50,765 nucleotides of DNA from an uncultured Eubacteriales bacterium (GTDB taxonomy: Bacteria; Bacillota; Clostridia; TANB77; CAG-508). The stretch is from NCBI GenBank assembly GCA_949287075.1, contig CASEEU010000047.1, positions 1-50,765 of the forward strand, given 5' to 3'. This document shows positions 1 to 8,756 of this stretch, piece after piece (within the stretch, counting starts at the first letter, position 1; each line of letters starts with the position of its first letter). Below the pieces are notes generated by a model. That model was not told the DNA's origin and did not search any database. It worked only from the letters and a program-made list of their open reading frames with translations. Position numbers and translations under genes: made by a program.

Positions 1-582
1 AAAATAATAAAAATACAAAAAATTTAATTATAAAAAAAATAAAATTAATCATTTTATAATTTAATTAATATAATTTTGTATAAAAAAATATCATGATTAA
101 AATTATAAATAAATTCTATATATAGAAATGATAAAAATATTTTAGTTAATTTAAAAGATTTAAAAAAGTTTAAATTTATAATTCAAAAAAATAAATAAAA
201 TAATATAAGAAAAATAGAAGACACGAAATTCACTGTTATCAAGGATATTTAGAAAAATAAAAATAAAACAACAAATTTAAAAGTCAACATAAATCGAAAA
301 TTGAAAGCATTAAAAAATAAAAATAAGAAGTAAAAATTAAATTTGTGAATTTAAATAATATTAAAAATAATGAAAAATTATTAAATTTAAAATTAAAAAA
401 ATATTTAATTAATATAAAATTCGAATAAAAAAATATATTAGAAAAATAAGAAAATAAAATAAAAATAATTACTAATTTAAATAATAAATATAAATAAAAA
501 TTAAATAATAATTAAAAATAAATAAAATAATTTAATTAAAATAAAATTAATAAAAAATTTAAGAAAGAAAAAGAGGTGCTAT
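1..582. other. Very AT-rich non-coding stretch
   Basis: No open reading frame of useful length on either strand. The composition is almost entirely A and T, with only a small less AT-rich patch near 218-250. I see no tRNA, no convincing hairpin with a T-tract and no cluster of DnaA-box-like 9-mers. The last bases carry the ribosome binding site of the gene at 583. Confidence 0.6.
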
Positions 583-1302
583 ATGGAAATAGATAAAATT
601 GAAAATGAAGTAAATTTAGATAATAAAATAACTAATAATAATGATCAAACTAATTTTTTAGAAACTACATTAGGAAAAACAATAAATACAGGAATAGATA
701 TTGGAATAAGAGCTTTATTACCAGATTTTATTGACGAACAGATTATAAATATAAAAGATAATTTATTAAATTATGGTTTAAAAGAAGGTATTACTAAAAC
801 AATTGATGATGCTATAGATCTTGGTAAAAGTGCGGTTGGAATTTTTACAGGTAATTTTGAAAATATTTCACAAATGCAAAGTGCTATACAAGCAGGAGGA
901 TTAATAGATGGAATTTCATCATTATTGGATACAGTTGTGAATAAAGTAAATCAAAAAGGAATTATAAATTATGATATTGCAAATACAATTAAACAGGGGA
1001 AAAATATTATTTTGGATAGTATAGAAAATAATATAGAAGAAAAATTTAAAGAACAAAATATAGAAATAGAAAATATAGAAAAATATATGAATAATTGGAA
1101 GCAAAATTTTAATAATAAGGACTTTAATGGGATGGAACAAGAATATAGCAAAATAGAAAAAATATTAAATAATTTAGCTCCTTTGGAAAAAATAATAAGT
1201 CAAGCTAGAACGATAGAAAATTTACATAATCTAATAAAAAATAATGGACAAGATTTTAATTTAAATCAAGAACAATTAGCATTAGCAGAAAAATTGATTT
1301 AA
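583..1302 (+). CDS. Hypothetical helical protein, 239 aa
   Basis: I do not recognise a family. The protein is rich in Asn, Ile, Lys and Glu, has no signal peptide and no clear membrane segment, and looks mostly alpha-helical. The first 25 residues are polar and probably disordered. Residues about 75-115 are less charged and Gly/Ala-rich. The C-terminal half (about 130-235) has heptad-like spacing consistent with coiled coil. The start is supported by an AAGAGGTG-type site just upstream of ATG 583. It lies alone behind an AT-rich region and ends before a shared terminator facing the XRE gene. Function unknown. Confidence 0.7.
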   Translation: MEIDKIENEVNLDNKITNNNDQTNFLETTLGKTINTGIDIGIRALLPDFIDEQIINIKDNLLNYGLKEGITKTIDDAIDLGKSAVGIFTGNFENISQMQSAIQAGGLIDGISSLLDTVVNKVNQKGIINYDIANTIKQGKNIILDSIENNIEEKFKEQNIEIENIEKYMNNWKQNFNNKDFNGMEQEYSKIEKILNNLAPLEKIISQARTIENLHNLIKNNGQDFNLNQEQLALAEKLI

Positions 1303-1403
1303 AATAAAACATATATATTTATAATAATTTAAATTCACAAATGAATTATTTAATTTATGAAATAATTTTATAATAAAGTTTCATTTTATTATTTTAATTA
1401 AAT

Positions 1404-1433
1404 AAAAAAGAGGAAATTAAATTTCCTCTTTTA
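1404..1433. terminator. Bidirectional terminator
   Basis: The 10-bp perfect stem 1408-1417 / 1421-1430 (AAGAGGAAAT / ATTTCCTCTT) has a 3-nt loop and is flanked by A-run and T-run. It lies between the convergent genes ending at 1302 (plus) and 1436 (minus), so it can stop both transcripts. Confidence 0.75.
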
Positions 1434-1435
1434 AT

Positions 1436-1774
1436 TTATAATTTTCTATTTTCACTTTTTAAGAATGTATTAATAGAACAAGTAAATTCATAAATAAAAT
1501 TTAGTCCCTCTTTAGAGCAATCATTTAAAATTCTATTAATTTTATCTATTGTTGTATTTGATTTATTATTACCAAATAAAATATAATCAGTAGAAGCACC
1601 TGTAAAATTTACAATTTTAGATAAAGTTTTTATACTTAAAGATCTTTCTCCACGTTCAATTTGTCCTAAGAAAACACTTGATATATCAATCATTTCTGAA
1701 AATTTTTCTCTATTCATATTTAAATTTTCACGTATTTCTCTAATTCTTTCTCCAACTTTATAATCTTCTTGCAT
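1436..1774 (-). CDS. XRE-family HTH transcriptional regulator, 112 aa
   Basis: Residues about 8-65 form a Cro/C1-type helix-turn-helix: RIREIRENLNMNREKFSEM is followed by the recognition region around FLGQIERGERSLS and ends in TGASTDYILFG. The C-terminal 40 residues are a short helical tail with no enzymatic motif, probably for dimerisation. A GAGGTGA ribosome site precedes the ATG. A TATAAT box on the minus strand (1809-1804) lies about 35 nt upstream of the start. It is probably a DNA-binding repressor. Its target is not evident, although the small divergent gene at 2038 is a candidate. Confidence 0.85.
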   Translation of the reverse strand: MQEDYKVGERIREIRENLNMNREKFSEMIDISSVFLGQIERGERSLSIKTLSKIVNFTGASTDYILFGNNKSNTTIDKINRILNDCSKEGLNFIYEFTCSINTFLKSENRKL

Positions 1775-2037
1775 AATGTCACCTCAAAAAAAATATTATT
1801 TACATTATATTACAAAAAAACTTAAAAACCGACAGACCGCAAGCGTATGAAGAAAATATGCAAAAAGCAAATGCTAACAAAAACGACATTGCTAATGATT
1901 ATATAATATTATGCTAAAAATAAGCAAAATATAAATATATTTATTAAAAAAAGTAATTTTAAGTATAAAAAAAGAGATAATATAAATAATAATAATAAAA
2001 TATAATTTTTAAATAAATAACAGAGGAGAAGATAAAT

Positions 2038-2328
2038 TTGGATTTAAAAAAAATTAAAGAGGAAGATATGATACATTTGATTTATCAACTACAAGGTGAA
2101 AAAATTGATGAAATACTAAAAAGAACAAATAAAAAATTAAAAGATAAATTAAAAAAAATTGATTGTGAAAAAATTATAAAAAATTCTGATTGTGAAAGAG
2201 AATTAAAAGAAATATTTACTAAAATAGAAGATAATTATAATATGAAAATAACAGAGTATAATGAGGAGATGTATAAACAAGGGTTTATTGATGGAGTAAA
2301 TCTAATATTAAATTGTTTAAAGAATTAA
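2038..2328 (+). CDS. Small hypothetical protein, 96 aa
   Basis: The TTG start is decided by a strong AGAGGAG site at 2022-2028 with 9-nt spacing. The protein is very Lys/Glu-rich and helical, with two Cys-containing segments (IDCEKI and SDCERE) in the middle. The C-terminal segment YKQGFIDGVNLI resembles the end of the small DUF6809-like proteins of Firmicutes; this is a weak resemblance from memory. No membrane segment. It is followed by a strong terminator. Function unknown. Confidence 0.6.
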   Translation: MDLKKIKEEDMIHLIYQLQGEKIDEILKRTNKKLKDKLKKIDCEKIIKNSDCERELKEIFTKIEDNYNMKITEYNEEMYKQGFIDGVNLILNCLKN

Positions 2329-2399
2329 GAAATAAAGTATAAATCAAAAAGTGAAAATGTTATAAATTAAATAATAAAAATGTGATTTCATAATAAAAA

Positions 2400-2460
2400 G
2401 AAACTAGAGAAATAAAGTATTTTTAGGGAAACGCTAAAATATTTATTTCCCTAGTTTTTT
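2400..2460 (+). terminator. Rho-independent terminator after the small gene at 2038
   Basis: Long imperfect hairpin: AAACTAG at 2401-2407 pairs with CTAGTTT at 2451-2457, with most of the intervening A/T-rich bases also pairing around a GGGAAACGC apex. A T-tract follows. Confidence 0.75.
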
Positions 2461-2472
2461 TAAGGATTTTAC

Positions 2473-2501
2473 TTGCAAAATAAGGTTTGTTTTAGTATAA
2501 T
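2473..2501 (+). promoter_or_regulatory. gyrA promoter
   Basis: TTGCAA at 2473-2478, 17-bp spacer, TATAAT at 2496-2501. This is a near-consensus housekeeping promoter immediately after the upstream terminator and 36 nt before the gyrA start. Confidence 0.8.
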
Positions 2502-2537
2502 ACAAAGGTAGAAATATAAAGGAAGAGAGGGAAAACA

Positions 2538-4994
2538 ATGGAAGAAAGACAAGAAAGAAGAGACGGAAAAATAATTGAAAAAGACATCGAAAAAGAGATG
2601 AGAGAAGCATATATTGACTATGCCATGAGTGTTATTGTTTCTCGTGCACTTCCAGATGTAAGAGATGGTTTAAAGCCAGTACATAGAAGAATTTTATATT
2701 CAATGCATGAAGATGGTATTACATCAGATAAACCATATAGGAAGTGTGCTAATACTGTAGGGTCTGTTTTAGGTAGATATCACCCACATGGAGATAGTTC
2801 TGTATATGATGCTATGGTTAGATTAGCACAAGATTTCTCAATGAGATATATGTTAATTGATGGACACGGTAACTTTGGTTCTGTAGATGGTGATGGAGCA
2901 GCAGCTATGAGGTACACAGAAGCAAGAATGTCTAAAATTGCAGAATACATGTTAACAGATATTGAGAAAAATACAGTTGATTTTATGCCAAACTATGATG
3001 ATAGATTACAAGAACCAACTGTTTTACCAGCAAGGATACCAGCATTACTTGCAAATGGTTCTTCAGGTATTGCGGTAGGTATGGCAACGAATATACCACC
3101 ACATAATTTAACAGAATTAATTGATGGAATTATTAAAATTATTGATGAAGATAATGTAACTGATGAAGAATTAATGAGTGTTATTAAAGGACCAGATTTC
3201 CCAACAGAGGGAATTATCTTAGGACTTGAAGGTATTAAACAAGCATATACAACTGGTAAAGGAAAAATAACATTAAGAGCAGAAACAGAAATTGAAGAAA
3301 TGAGTGGAAATAGACAAAGAATTATTGTTTCTTCTTTACCATATCAAGTAAATAAAGCAAACTTAATCAAAACAATATCTGACTTATCAAAAGAAAGAAA
3401 AGTAGAAGGTATTTCAGAGTGTAGAGATGAATCTGATAGAAAAGATAGAGTAAGAGTAGTAATAGAATTAAAAAGGGATGCGAACCCACAAGTTGTATTA
3501 AACCAATTATTTAAACATACACAAATGCAAACTACATTTGGTATTATCATGCTTGCATTAGTAAATGGAGTTCCAAAAATATTAACACTAAGACAATGTC
3601 TAGATTGTTATATAGATCATAGAAAAGATGTTATTTTAAGAAGAACACAATTTGATTTAGATAAAGCACTAGCAAGAGCACATATCTTAGAAGGATTAAA
3701 AATTGCGTTAGATAATATTGATGAGGTTATTAATATTATTAGAAACTCTTATGATGATGCAAAAGAAAGATTAATGGAAAGATTTGGACTTACGGATATT
3801 CAAGCACAAGCAATTTTGGATATGAGATTGAGAACTTTATCAGGTTTGCAAAGAGAGAAAATAGAAGAAGAATATAAACAATTGATGGAATTAATTGCAC
3901 ATTTAAGAGATATTTTGAATAGTGAAAGATTAGTTTTTGATATTATCAAGGAAGAATTATTAGAAATTAAAGACAAATTTGGTGATGAAAGAAAAACGAA
4001 GATTGTGGCAGCAGAAGGTGAAATTGATGTGGAAGATTTAATTAAAGAAGAGCAAACTGTTGTAGCTCTAACACATTTTGGGTACATCAAAAGAATGCCA
4101 ATTGATACATATAAGAGCCAAAGACGCGGAGGAAAAGGAATAACAGGAATTGCAACAAGGGAAGAAGATTTTGTAAAACAAATCTTTACTGCTTCAACAC
4201 ATGATACAATTTTATTCTTTACAAATAAAGGTAAGTTATATCATTTAAGAGGTTATGAAATTCCAGAAGCAGGAAGAACTGCAAAAGGTACGGCAATAGT
4301 AAATTTATTAAGTCTAGATGCAGGAGAAAAAGTTTCAGCAGTTATACCAATTCAAAACTTTGCTGAAGGAAAATATCTACTAATGGCAACAAAGAACGGA
4401 TTAATTAAAAAAACAGCATTAAAAGAATATGATTCTACTAGAAAAACGGGCTTACAAGGAATTACATTAAAAGAAGATGATGAATTAATCGGTGTAAGAT
4501 TAACAGATGGAGAAGATAATGTTGTTTTAGTGACAAGAAACGGTATGTGTATTACATTTGATGAAAAAGATGTAAGACCAATTGGTAGAGTTTCTCAAGG
4601 TGTCATTGGTATTAGACTTGATGAAGATGATGAAGTTATTGGAATGGAATCTGTTATTGCTGGAGGAAAGGCAACATTATTAGCAATTACAGAAAATGGA
4701 TTTGGTAAGAGAACAGAATTAGATGAATATAGAGTGCAAAATAGAGGTGGAAAAGGTGTGATTACATATAAGATTACACCTAAGACAGGAAAACTAGTCG
4801 GAGTTAGAATTGCATCTGAAGAAGATGATGTCATGTTAATTACAGATACCGGAACAATTATTAGAATTAATGTAAAAGATATTAGTGTTTTAGGTAGATC
4901 AACACAAGGTGTTACATTAATGAGAACAAGTGATGGTGGAAAAGTTGTTAGCATGGAGATATTAGCACCAGAAATTAACGATGTAGAAAAATAA
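2538..4994 (+). CDS. gyrA: DNA gyrase subunit A, 818 aa
   Basis: This is the catalytic breakage-reunion subunit of gyrase, which introduces negative supercoils together with GyrB. The N-terminal DNA-cleavage domain is intact, with catalytic Tyr126 in AAMRYTEAR. The quinolone-pocket segment HPHGDSSVYDAMV carries Ser87 and Asp91, the wild-type (susceptible-type) residues. The GyrA box QRRGGKG at residues 528-534 opens the C-terminal beta-pinwheel and separates it from ParC. Length is typical for GyrA. An own promoter and a GGAAGAGAGG site precede ATG 2538. gyrB is not adjacent and lies outside the window. Terminated at 5007-5041. Confidence 0.97.
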   Translation: MEERQERRDGKIIEKDIEKEMREAYIDYAMSVIVSRALPDVRDGLKPVHRRILYSMHEDGITSDKPYRKCANTVGSVLGRYHPHGDSSVYDAMVRLAQDFSMRYMLIDGHGNFGSVDGDGAAAMRYTEARMSKIAEYMLTDIEKNTVDFMPNYDDRLQEPTVLPARIPALLANGSSGIAVGMATNIPPHNLTELIDGIIKIIDEDNVTDEELMSVIKGPDFPTEGIILGLEGIKQAYTTGKGKITLRAETEIEEMSGNRQRIIVSSLPYQVNKANLIKTISDLSKERKVEGISECRDESDRKDRVRVVIELKRDANPQVVLNQLFKHTQMQTTFGIIMLALVNGVPKILTLRQCLDCYIDHRKDVILRRTQFDLDKALARAHILEGLKIALDNIDEVINIIRNSYDDAKERLMERFGLTDIQAQAILDMRLRTLSGLQREKIEEEYKQLMELIAHLRDILNSERLVFDIIKEELLEIKDKFGDERKTKIVAAEGEIDVEDLIKEEQTVVALTHFGYIKRMPIDTYKSQRRGGKGITGIATREEDFVKQIFTASTHDTILFFTNKGKLYHLRGYEIPEAGRTAKGTAIVNLLSLDAGEKVSAVIPIQNFAEGKYLLMATKNGLIKKTALKEYDSTRKTGLQGITLKEDDELIGVRLTDGEDNVVLVTRNGMCITFDEKDVRPIGRVSQGVIGIRLDEDDEVIGMESVIAGGKATLLAITENGFGKRTELDEYRVQNRGGKGVITYKITPKTGKLVGVRIASEEDDVMLITDTGTIIRINVKDISVLGRSTQGVTLMRTSDGGKVVSMEILAPEINDVEK

Positions 4995-5002
4995 ATTAAA
5001 GG

Positions 5003-5041
5003 AAAAAGCCATTAGGTGTGTACACCTGATGGCTATCTTTT
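5003..5041. terminator. Bidirectional terminator between gyrA and dnaC
   Basis: Stem 5007-5018 / 5023-5034 (AGCCATTAGGTG / CACCTGATGGCT, one G-T pair) with TGTA loop and a T-tract on the plus strand. On the minus strand it overlaps the stop codon of the helicase-loader gene and is followed by a shorter T-run. Confidence 0.8.
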
Positions 5042-6037
5042 TTTAAAACGAATATCATCTCCAAAAAAACAATAAATATCATAATACCCAGCAATTCTAG
5101 AACCAATTCTTTCTTCATATTTGCTGAAAATTTCATTAATGTTTAAATTTGTAGAAATAATTGTTTTTGTAACTTTATGATTTAAATTTAAAATTCTAGT
5201 ATTGATAATTGTAAATAATTCACTTAATTTCATACTATTTAAACTTTCTGTTCCTAAATCATCAATAATTAATAAATCTGTTTCTAATACGGATTTATTA
5301 ATATCTTCTAAATTAGCTTTTTGTTTATTTAATTTGTAATCGATAATATTTTCTAATAAAACAGGAGCTGTTTGATATAATACAGTTTTTCCTAGTTTTA
5401 ATACTTCATTAGCAATACAATTAGAAAGAAAAGTTTTTCCAAGTCCAGTGTTTCCTGAAAATAATAAATTTTTATAATCAGGATTATCAAAATTTTGAAC
5501 AAATTCTAAAGATTTTTCTTTAATTTTTATCATATTCTCTCTAGGAGAAATTGAAAATCTATATTTTTCAGGATTTGCTTTATCTGAAAAAAGTAGTTCA
5601 TTAAAAGTAGAAAAGTTTTCTTTATCTAAATTAGACATATTAGATTTATTAAAAGAAATATCTAAAAGTCTTTGTTTTAAGCAAGAACACATTTCTGTCT
5701 GATAATTATCTTTTTGAATATATCCAGTATCTTTACAGATAACACATTCATAATGTGGTTTTAGATAATTCTCATCAATATGATTTTCTTTTAAAATGGT
5801 TTCTTTTTCTTTTTTTAAAGAATCAATTTTATTAGAAAGTGAAGATAATGTTGTATATTTTTTATTCAAAATATCTCTTGCGGTAGAAAGAGCACTATTG
5901 TTGATTTCATTTTCTAGCGTTTGTAATCTTGGGATTTTTTTATATAAAGCTTCTTTTCTTTCATCAGCTGCAATTTCTGCTCTTACTTTTTTTTGTTCAT
6001 ATTCTTTCAATAAAGCGTTTAAAATTTCATTAGCCAA
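5033..6037 (-). CDS. dnaC: DnaC/DnaI-type replicative helicase loader ATPase, 334 aa
   Basis: AAA+ ATPase expected to load the replicative helicase onto DNA. Numbering from the chosen TTG start: N-terminal coiled coil (about 10-90), a zinc-binding cysteine set C98-x2-C101 and C117-x-C119 typical of clostridial DnaC proteins, Walker A GNTGLGKT at 195-202, Walker B LLIIDD at 255-260, a sensor segment IISTN, and an SRIAGY arginine region near the C-terminus. An ATG-less upstream extension to 6067 exists, but AGGAGG sits 6 nt before TTG 6037, so this start is preferred. It overlaps the dnaD-like gene by 8 nt, indicating translational coupling. Confidence 0.9.
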   Translation of the reverse strand: MANEILNALLKEYEQKKVRAEIAADERKEALYKKIPRLQTLENEINNSALSTARDILNKKYTTLSSLSNKIDSLKKEKETILKENHIDENYLKPHYECVICKDTGYIQKDNYQTEMCSCLKQRLLDISFNKSNMSNLDKENFSTFNELLFSDKANPEKYRFSISPRENMIKIKEKSLEFVQNFDNPDYKNLLFSGNTGLGKTFLSNCIANEVLKLGKTVLYQTAPVLLENIIDYKLNKQKANLEDINKSVLETDLLIIDDLGTESLNSMKLSELFTIINTRILNLNHKVTKTIISTNLNINEIFSKYEERIGSRIAGYYDIYCFFGDDIRFKKR

Positions 6038-7016
6038 TTTTATCCTCCTTATTTGTTTGATTTGCATATAAAAAGTCTAGATTTTCATATTTTCTTTGTT
6101 CATAATTGATTTTTTCTACTTGATTTTTTAAATTTTTTGTATCTTTATTTAACTTTTTCCTTTGTTCAATAAATGCATTTACTTCAGAAGGTGTTTTTAA
6201 ATTTCTGTCATGCCAATCTGTAATAATGGTATTAATATATTCAAATGTAGGGGATTGCTTTAAGGTTGTGCGTTTTAGAGCAATTTCGATAATATCCATA
6301 TCATATCCAAAATTTAACACCCAATTTTCAATATAGGCTTCTTCATATTGCGTCAAATTTCCGTGTTTACCAAGTTTTTTAGAAATCGTTTTTTTCAAAG
6401 TATTTAATTTTTCTTGTTTTTCATAATAAATATCAAGGTCATTCCATGTCTTTATTTTATTTGAAGCCCAAGCTTCCGCAACAGTTTGTACATAATTTCT
6501 ATGCATAGCACTTCTATTATAGCAATAATCAAAAAGAGCAATCATAACTTGTTCATCAAAATTATATTTTTTAAACCAAATATCAATATCATTGTACCAT
6601 GAAGGACTCATGATTCCTTGGAAATACATATTATTAATATGTTCAATTGCTTTAGCTCTGGATTGATTTTTCGCGGTTTGCTCAACTTTTTCTTTTGAAA
6701 CAGTTAAATTTGGTGTATATAATTCATGAAGTGTTGTTTCTTGTAAGTCTACAATGACATATCCAGTGGATTTTTTCGTAATTAATTTATTTTCTTCTAA
6801 AAATTTCAATCCTTCACTAATTGATTTTAAAGGTATATTTAATTTTTTAGATAAATCATTTAACTTAATATCTTTATTATATTTTGAAAGAAATAAAATA
6901 TATAGATAAATTTTCAAATAATCTCCTGGTATTTGAGACAAATAATCTGAAAAGAATATGTCTGGTATGGTTGTTTCAGAAAATAAAAGTGTTTTATCAT
7001 TTTGTTCTAATTTCAT
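6030..7016 (-). CDS. DnaD/DnaB-like replication initiation protein, 328 aa
   Basis: Helicase-loading primosome protein. The N-terminal ~100 residues form a winged-helix-like region (LSKKLNIPLKSISEGLKFLEENKLI). Two successive DnaD domains follow at roughly 132-196 and 216-279, each ending in the W-containing signature (NYVQTVAEAWASNKI; FEYINTIITDWHDRNL). The ATG at 7016 is chosen because AAAGGA lies upstream of it; the ATG at 7043 lacks a ribosome site. It overlaps dnaC downstream, and both probably act in the same loading step. Confidence 0.88.
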   Translation of the reverse strand: MKLEQNDKTLLFSETTIPDIFFSDYLSQIPGDYLKIYLYILFLSKYNKDIKLNDLSKKLNIPLKSISEGLKFLEENKLITKKSTGYVIVDLQETTLHELYTPNLTVSKEKVEQTAKNQSRAKAIEHINNMYFQGIMSPSWYNDIDIWFKKYNFDEQVMIALFDYCYNRSAMHRNYVQTVAEAWASNKIKTWNDLDIYYEKQEKLNTLKKTISKKLGKHGNLTQYEEAYIENWVLNFGYDMDIIEIALKRTTLKQSPTFEYINTIITDWHDRNLKTPSEVNAFIEQRKKLNKDTKNLKNQVEKINYEQRKYENLDFLYANQTNKEDKIG

Positions 7017-7131
7017 TTTAGTTATCAATCCTTTCTTGAGCATAAATGTATTATTTCGTAATTCAAATTATATCTTTTTTAGACAAAAAATTCAAGGTAA
7101 AATTTCTAAATTTTAAACCTAAAATCTGCAA

Positions 7132-7428
7132 TTACCTATACTTGTCTGTTTTAGCATAAAAAAATAATTTTTGTCTGATTGAAAATTTAAATATATAGAT
7201 AAATACATAAATCACATTTTCTCCATGGATTCCAGAAATACTAAGTAAAAAGACAGGAAAGCAAAAGAGAATAAAAATAATGACTTTTATACTAATATCT
7301 TGAATACATATATGTAGTAATCCACCTATTATGATAAACCAGATAATATTAATAATAACTACAGAATAATCAATAAATCCGAATAGTTTATTTTTAAAAG
7401 TATAATTTTGTGGAAAAATAAATTTCAA
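7132..7428 (-). CDS. PrgI-like small membrane protein of a type IV secretion-like locus, 98 aa
   Basis: Two hydrophobic hairpin segments (about 18-40 and 44-65) are preceded by FPQNYTFKNKLFGFIDYS and followed by GENVIYVFIYIFKF and a basic tail. This arrangement matches PrgI-family proteins of Gram-positive conjugation systems (family resemblance by pattern, not by search). GGAGG is 7 nt before the TTG start. It lies downstream of the VirB6-like gene and upstream of the dnaD-like gene. In known systems PrgI is usually followed by a VirB4 ATPase; here none follows. Confidence 0.6.
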   Translation of the reverse strand: MKFIFPQNYTFKNKLFGFIDYSVVIINIIWFIIIGGLLHICIQDISIKVIIFILFCFPVFLLSISGIHGENVIYVFIYIFKFSIRQKLFFYAKTDKYR

Positions 7429-7500
7429 AAAATCGCCTCCATTTTATTATCACAAGGAAAAATTATTTAGATTTTAGCATATAAGATTTTGCCTTATAAT

Positions 7501-8376
7501 CTATTTCAAATTTGTAAAACTTTTCACAGATTGTGTAATTGTTGTGGAAACTCCACCAATAAATTCGCGAACAAGAGAATTTGCTCTAATTAAACCATAC
7601 ATACCACCAACATAAATAAATTTACTAAATAAGTTTGTACTTGAAAAATCAACAGAGAACATTAAGAGTAAAATAATGGATACAATAATCTGAATAAATA
7701 GGAGAGAAAATAAATTTTTAAGCCAAGCTTTGAAAAACCAACTGGTATTTGAGAGAATTAGTGACAAAAAGGCAAACGGGGTTATCAAAACAAAAACTTT
7801 TATGAAAATATACCTTAAAGAATATGTAAAGACTAAATTTAATAGAGATATAGACAAAACACCTTTTATTAATCCATCAATTGAAAAAATATTTAAAGAA
7901 GATGTATCAACAGAGATGTTGGTATTAATATTTGTAATTAAAGATGAAAAACAAATACTTTCATGAAATACATCTTCACCAATACTACGAATAAATAAAG
8001 AAATATTAGAGATTAAATTTATAAATAATTCTATTATAAAAAAAGAAGAATTCATACAGATAGCATAAATAACCATTTTTATAAAAAAACTAGAAGGTTT
8101 ATCAATTCGGTCATAAGTTAAATGAGATAATAAATATTTAATACTATAATATAAAATAAAGGCAAATAATAAAGTATTAGCAATTAATAAAATACCACTA
8201 GAACTTGATGTACCTAAAATATCTTGAAAGTATTTATCTGTCAAAATATCAGAATTAATAAAAGTAAGTTCATCTAATAAACTATATAAATTATTATCTA
8301 TTGAACTAAAAAGATTTTCAAAAATGGTATTAATCGTATCAATAATAATTTGTGTAATATTTTGAGATGGTTCCAT
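7501..8376 (-). CDS. VirB6/TrbL-like polytopic membrane protein, 291 aa
   Basis: About six membrane segments: 63-85, 99-125, 175-195, 197-215 and 220-245 are clear, plus a short one near the C-terminus. It ends in the REFIGGVSTTITQS-type tail seen in TrbL/VirB6-like proteins of Firmicute conjugative elements. AGGAGG directly precedes the ATG, 8 nt after the pilin-like stop, so the genes are probably cotranscribed. Expected role: inner-membrane channel component of a type IV secretion-like apparatus. The assignment rests on topology and neighbours. Confidence 0.65.
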   Translation of the reverse strand: MEPSQNITQIIIDTINTIFENLFSSIDNNLYSLLDELTFINSDILTDKYFQDILGTSSSSGILLIANTLLFAFILYYSIKYLLSHLTYDRIDKPSSFFIKMVIYAICMNSSFFIIELFINLISNISLFIRSIGEDVFHESICFSSLITNINTNISVDTSSLNIFSIDGLIKGVLSISLLNLVFTYSLRYIFIKVFVLITPFAFLSLILSNTSWFFKAWLKNLFSLLFIQIIVSIILLLMFSVDFSSTNLFSKFIYVGGMYGLIRANSLVREFIGGVSTTITQSVKSFTNLK

Positions 8377-8384
8377 TTAACCTC

Positions 8385-8756
8385 CTATCCTACTAAAGAT
8401 TGTATAGCAGATAAAACTAAATCAATTGCAAGTATAAAGGCATATGAAAACAAAGAACCTTTTATTAATTTTTTTCCTGTTCGTATTTTTTCTTCATCAC
8501 CAAAACTAAATTTTTTCATAAACACACCGGTCCCCACAGCTACGGCTGCTGCAGGTGTAGCGATTTTTAAAATCCAACTTTCAATATCTTGGAAAGCAGA
8601 ATTAATTGTACTAATTAATTTAGGATCACCAAGTGCAAAGGTTATGGAAGAAGAGAAAACTAGGAAAATAAAGAATAAAAGAAGAATATATAGTCCATAA
8701 AAATAAATGGGTTTTGTTTTTATATTATTTTTTAAATTTATTTTTTTTCTTTTCAT
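8385..8756 (-). CDS. VirB2/TrbC-like pilin-type membrane protein, 123 aa
   Basis: A basic N-terminus and long hydrophobic signal-like segment (about 17-40) are followed by a polar stretch, a hydrophobic Ala/Val/Gly helix (WILKIATPAAAVAVGTGVFM, about 62-81), the loop GDEEKIRTGKKLIKG, and a second membrane helix. This two-helix layout after a cleavable leader is that of VirB2/TrbC pilins. AAAGGAG is 7 nt before the ATG. The start overlaps the 3' end of the coupling-protein gene by 32 nt, which supports one operon. Confidence 0.65.
   Translation of the reverse strand: MKRKKINLKNNIKTKPIYFYGLYILLLFFIFLVFSSSITFALGDPKLISTINSAFQDIESWILKIATPAAAVAVGTGVFMKKFSFGDEEKIRTGKKLIKGSLFSYAFILAIDLVLSAIQSLVG

Noticed and set aside
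2538..4994. ParC (topoisomerase IV) rather than GyrA.
   Set aside because: The canonical GyrA box QRRGGKG is present and the C-terminal domain is full length.
5033..6037. IstB-type transposon ATPase.
   Set aside because: The zinc cysteine set, coiled N-terminus and overlap with a DnaD-domain gene fit a helicase loader; no IstA-like transposase is adjacent.
7730..7966. Plus-strand ORF inside the VirB6-like gene (also one at 8350-8700).
   Set aside because: Antisense shadows of well-supported membrane-protein genes, with no ribosome site or family motif.
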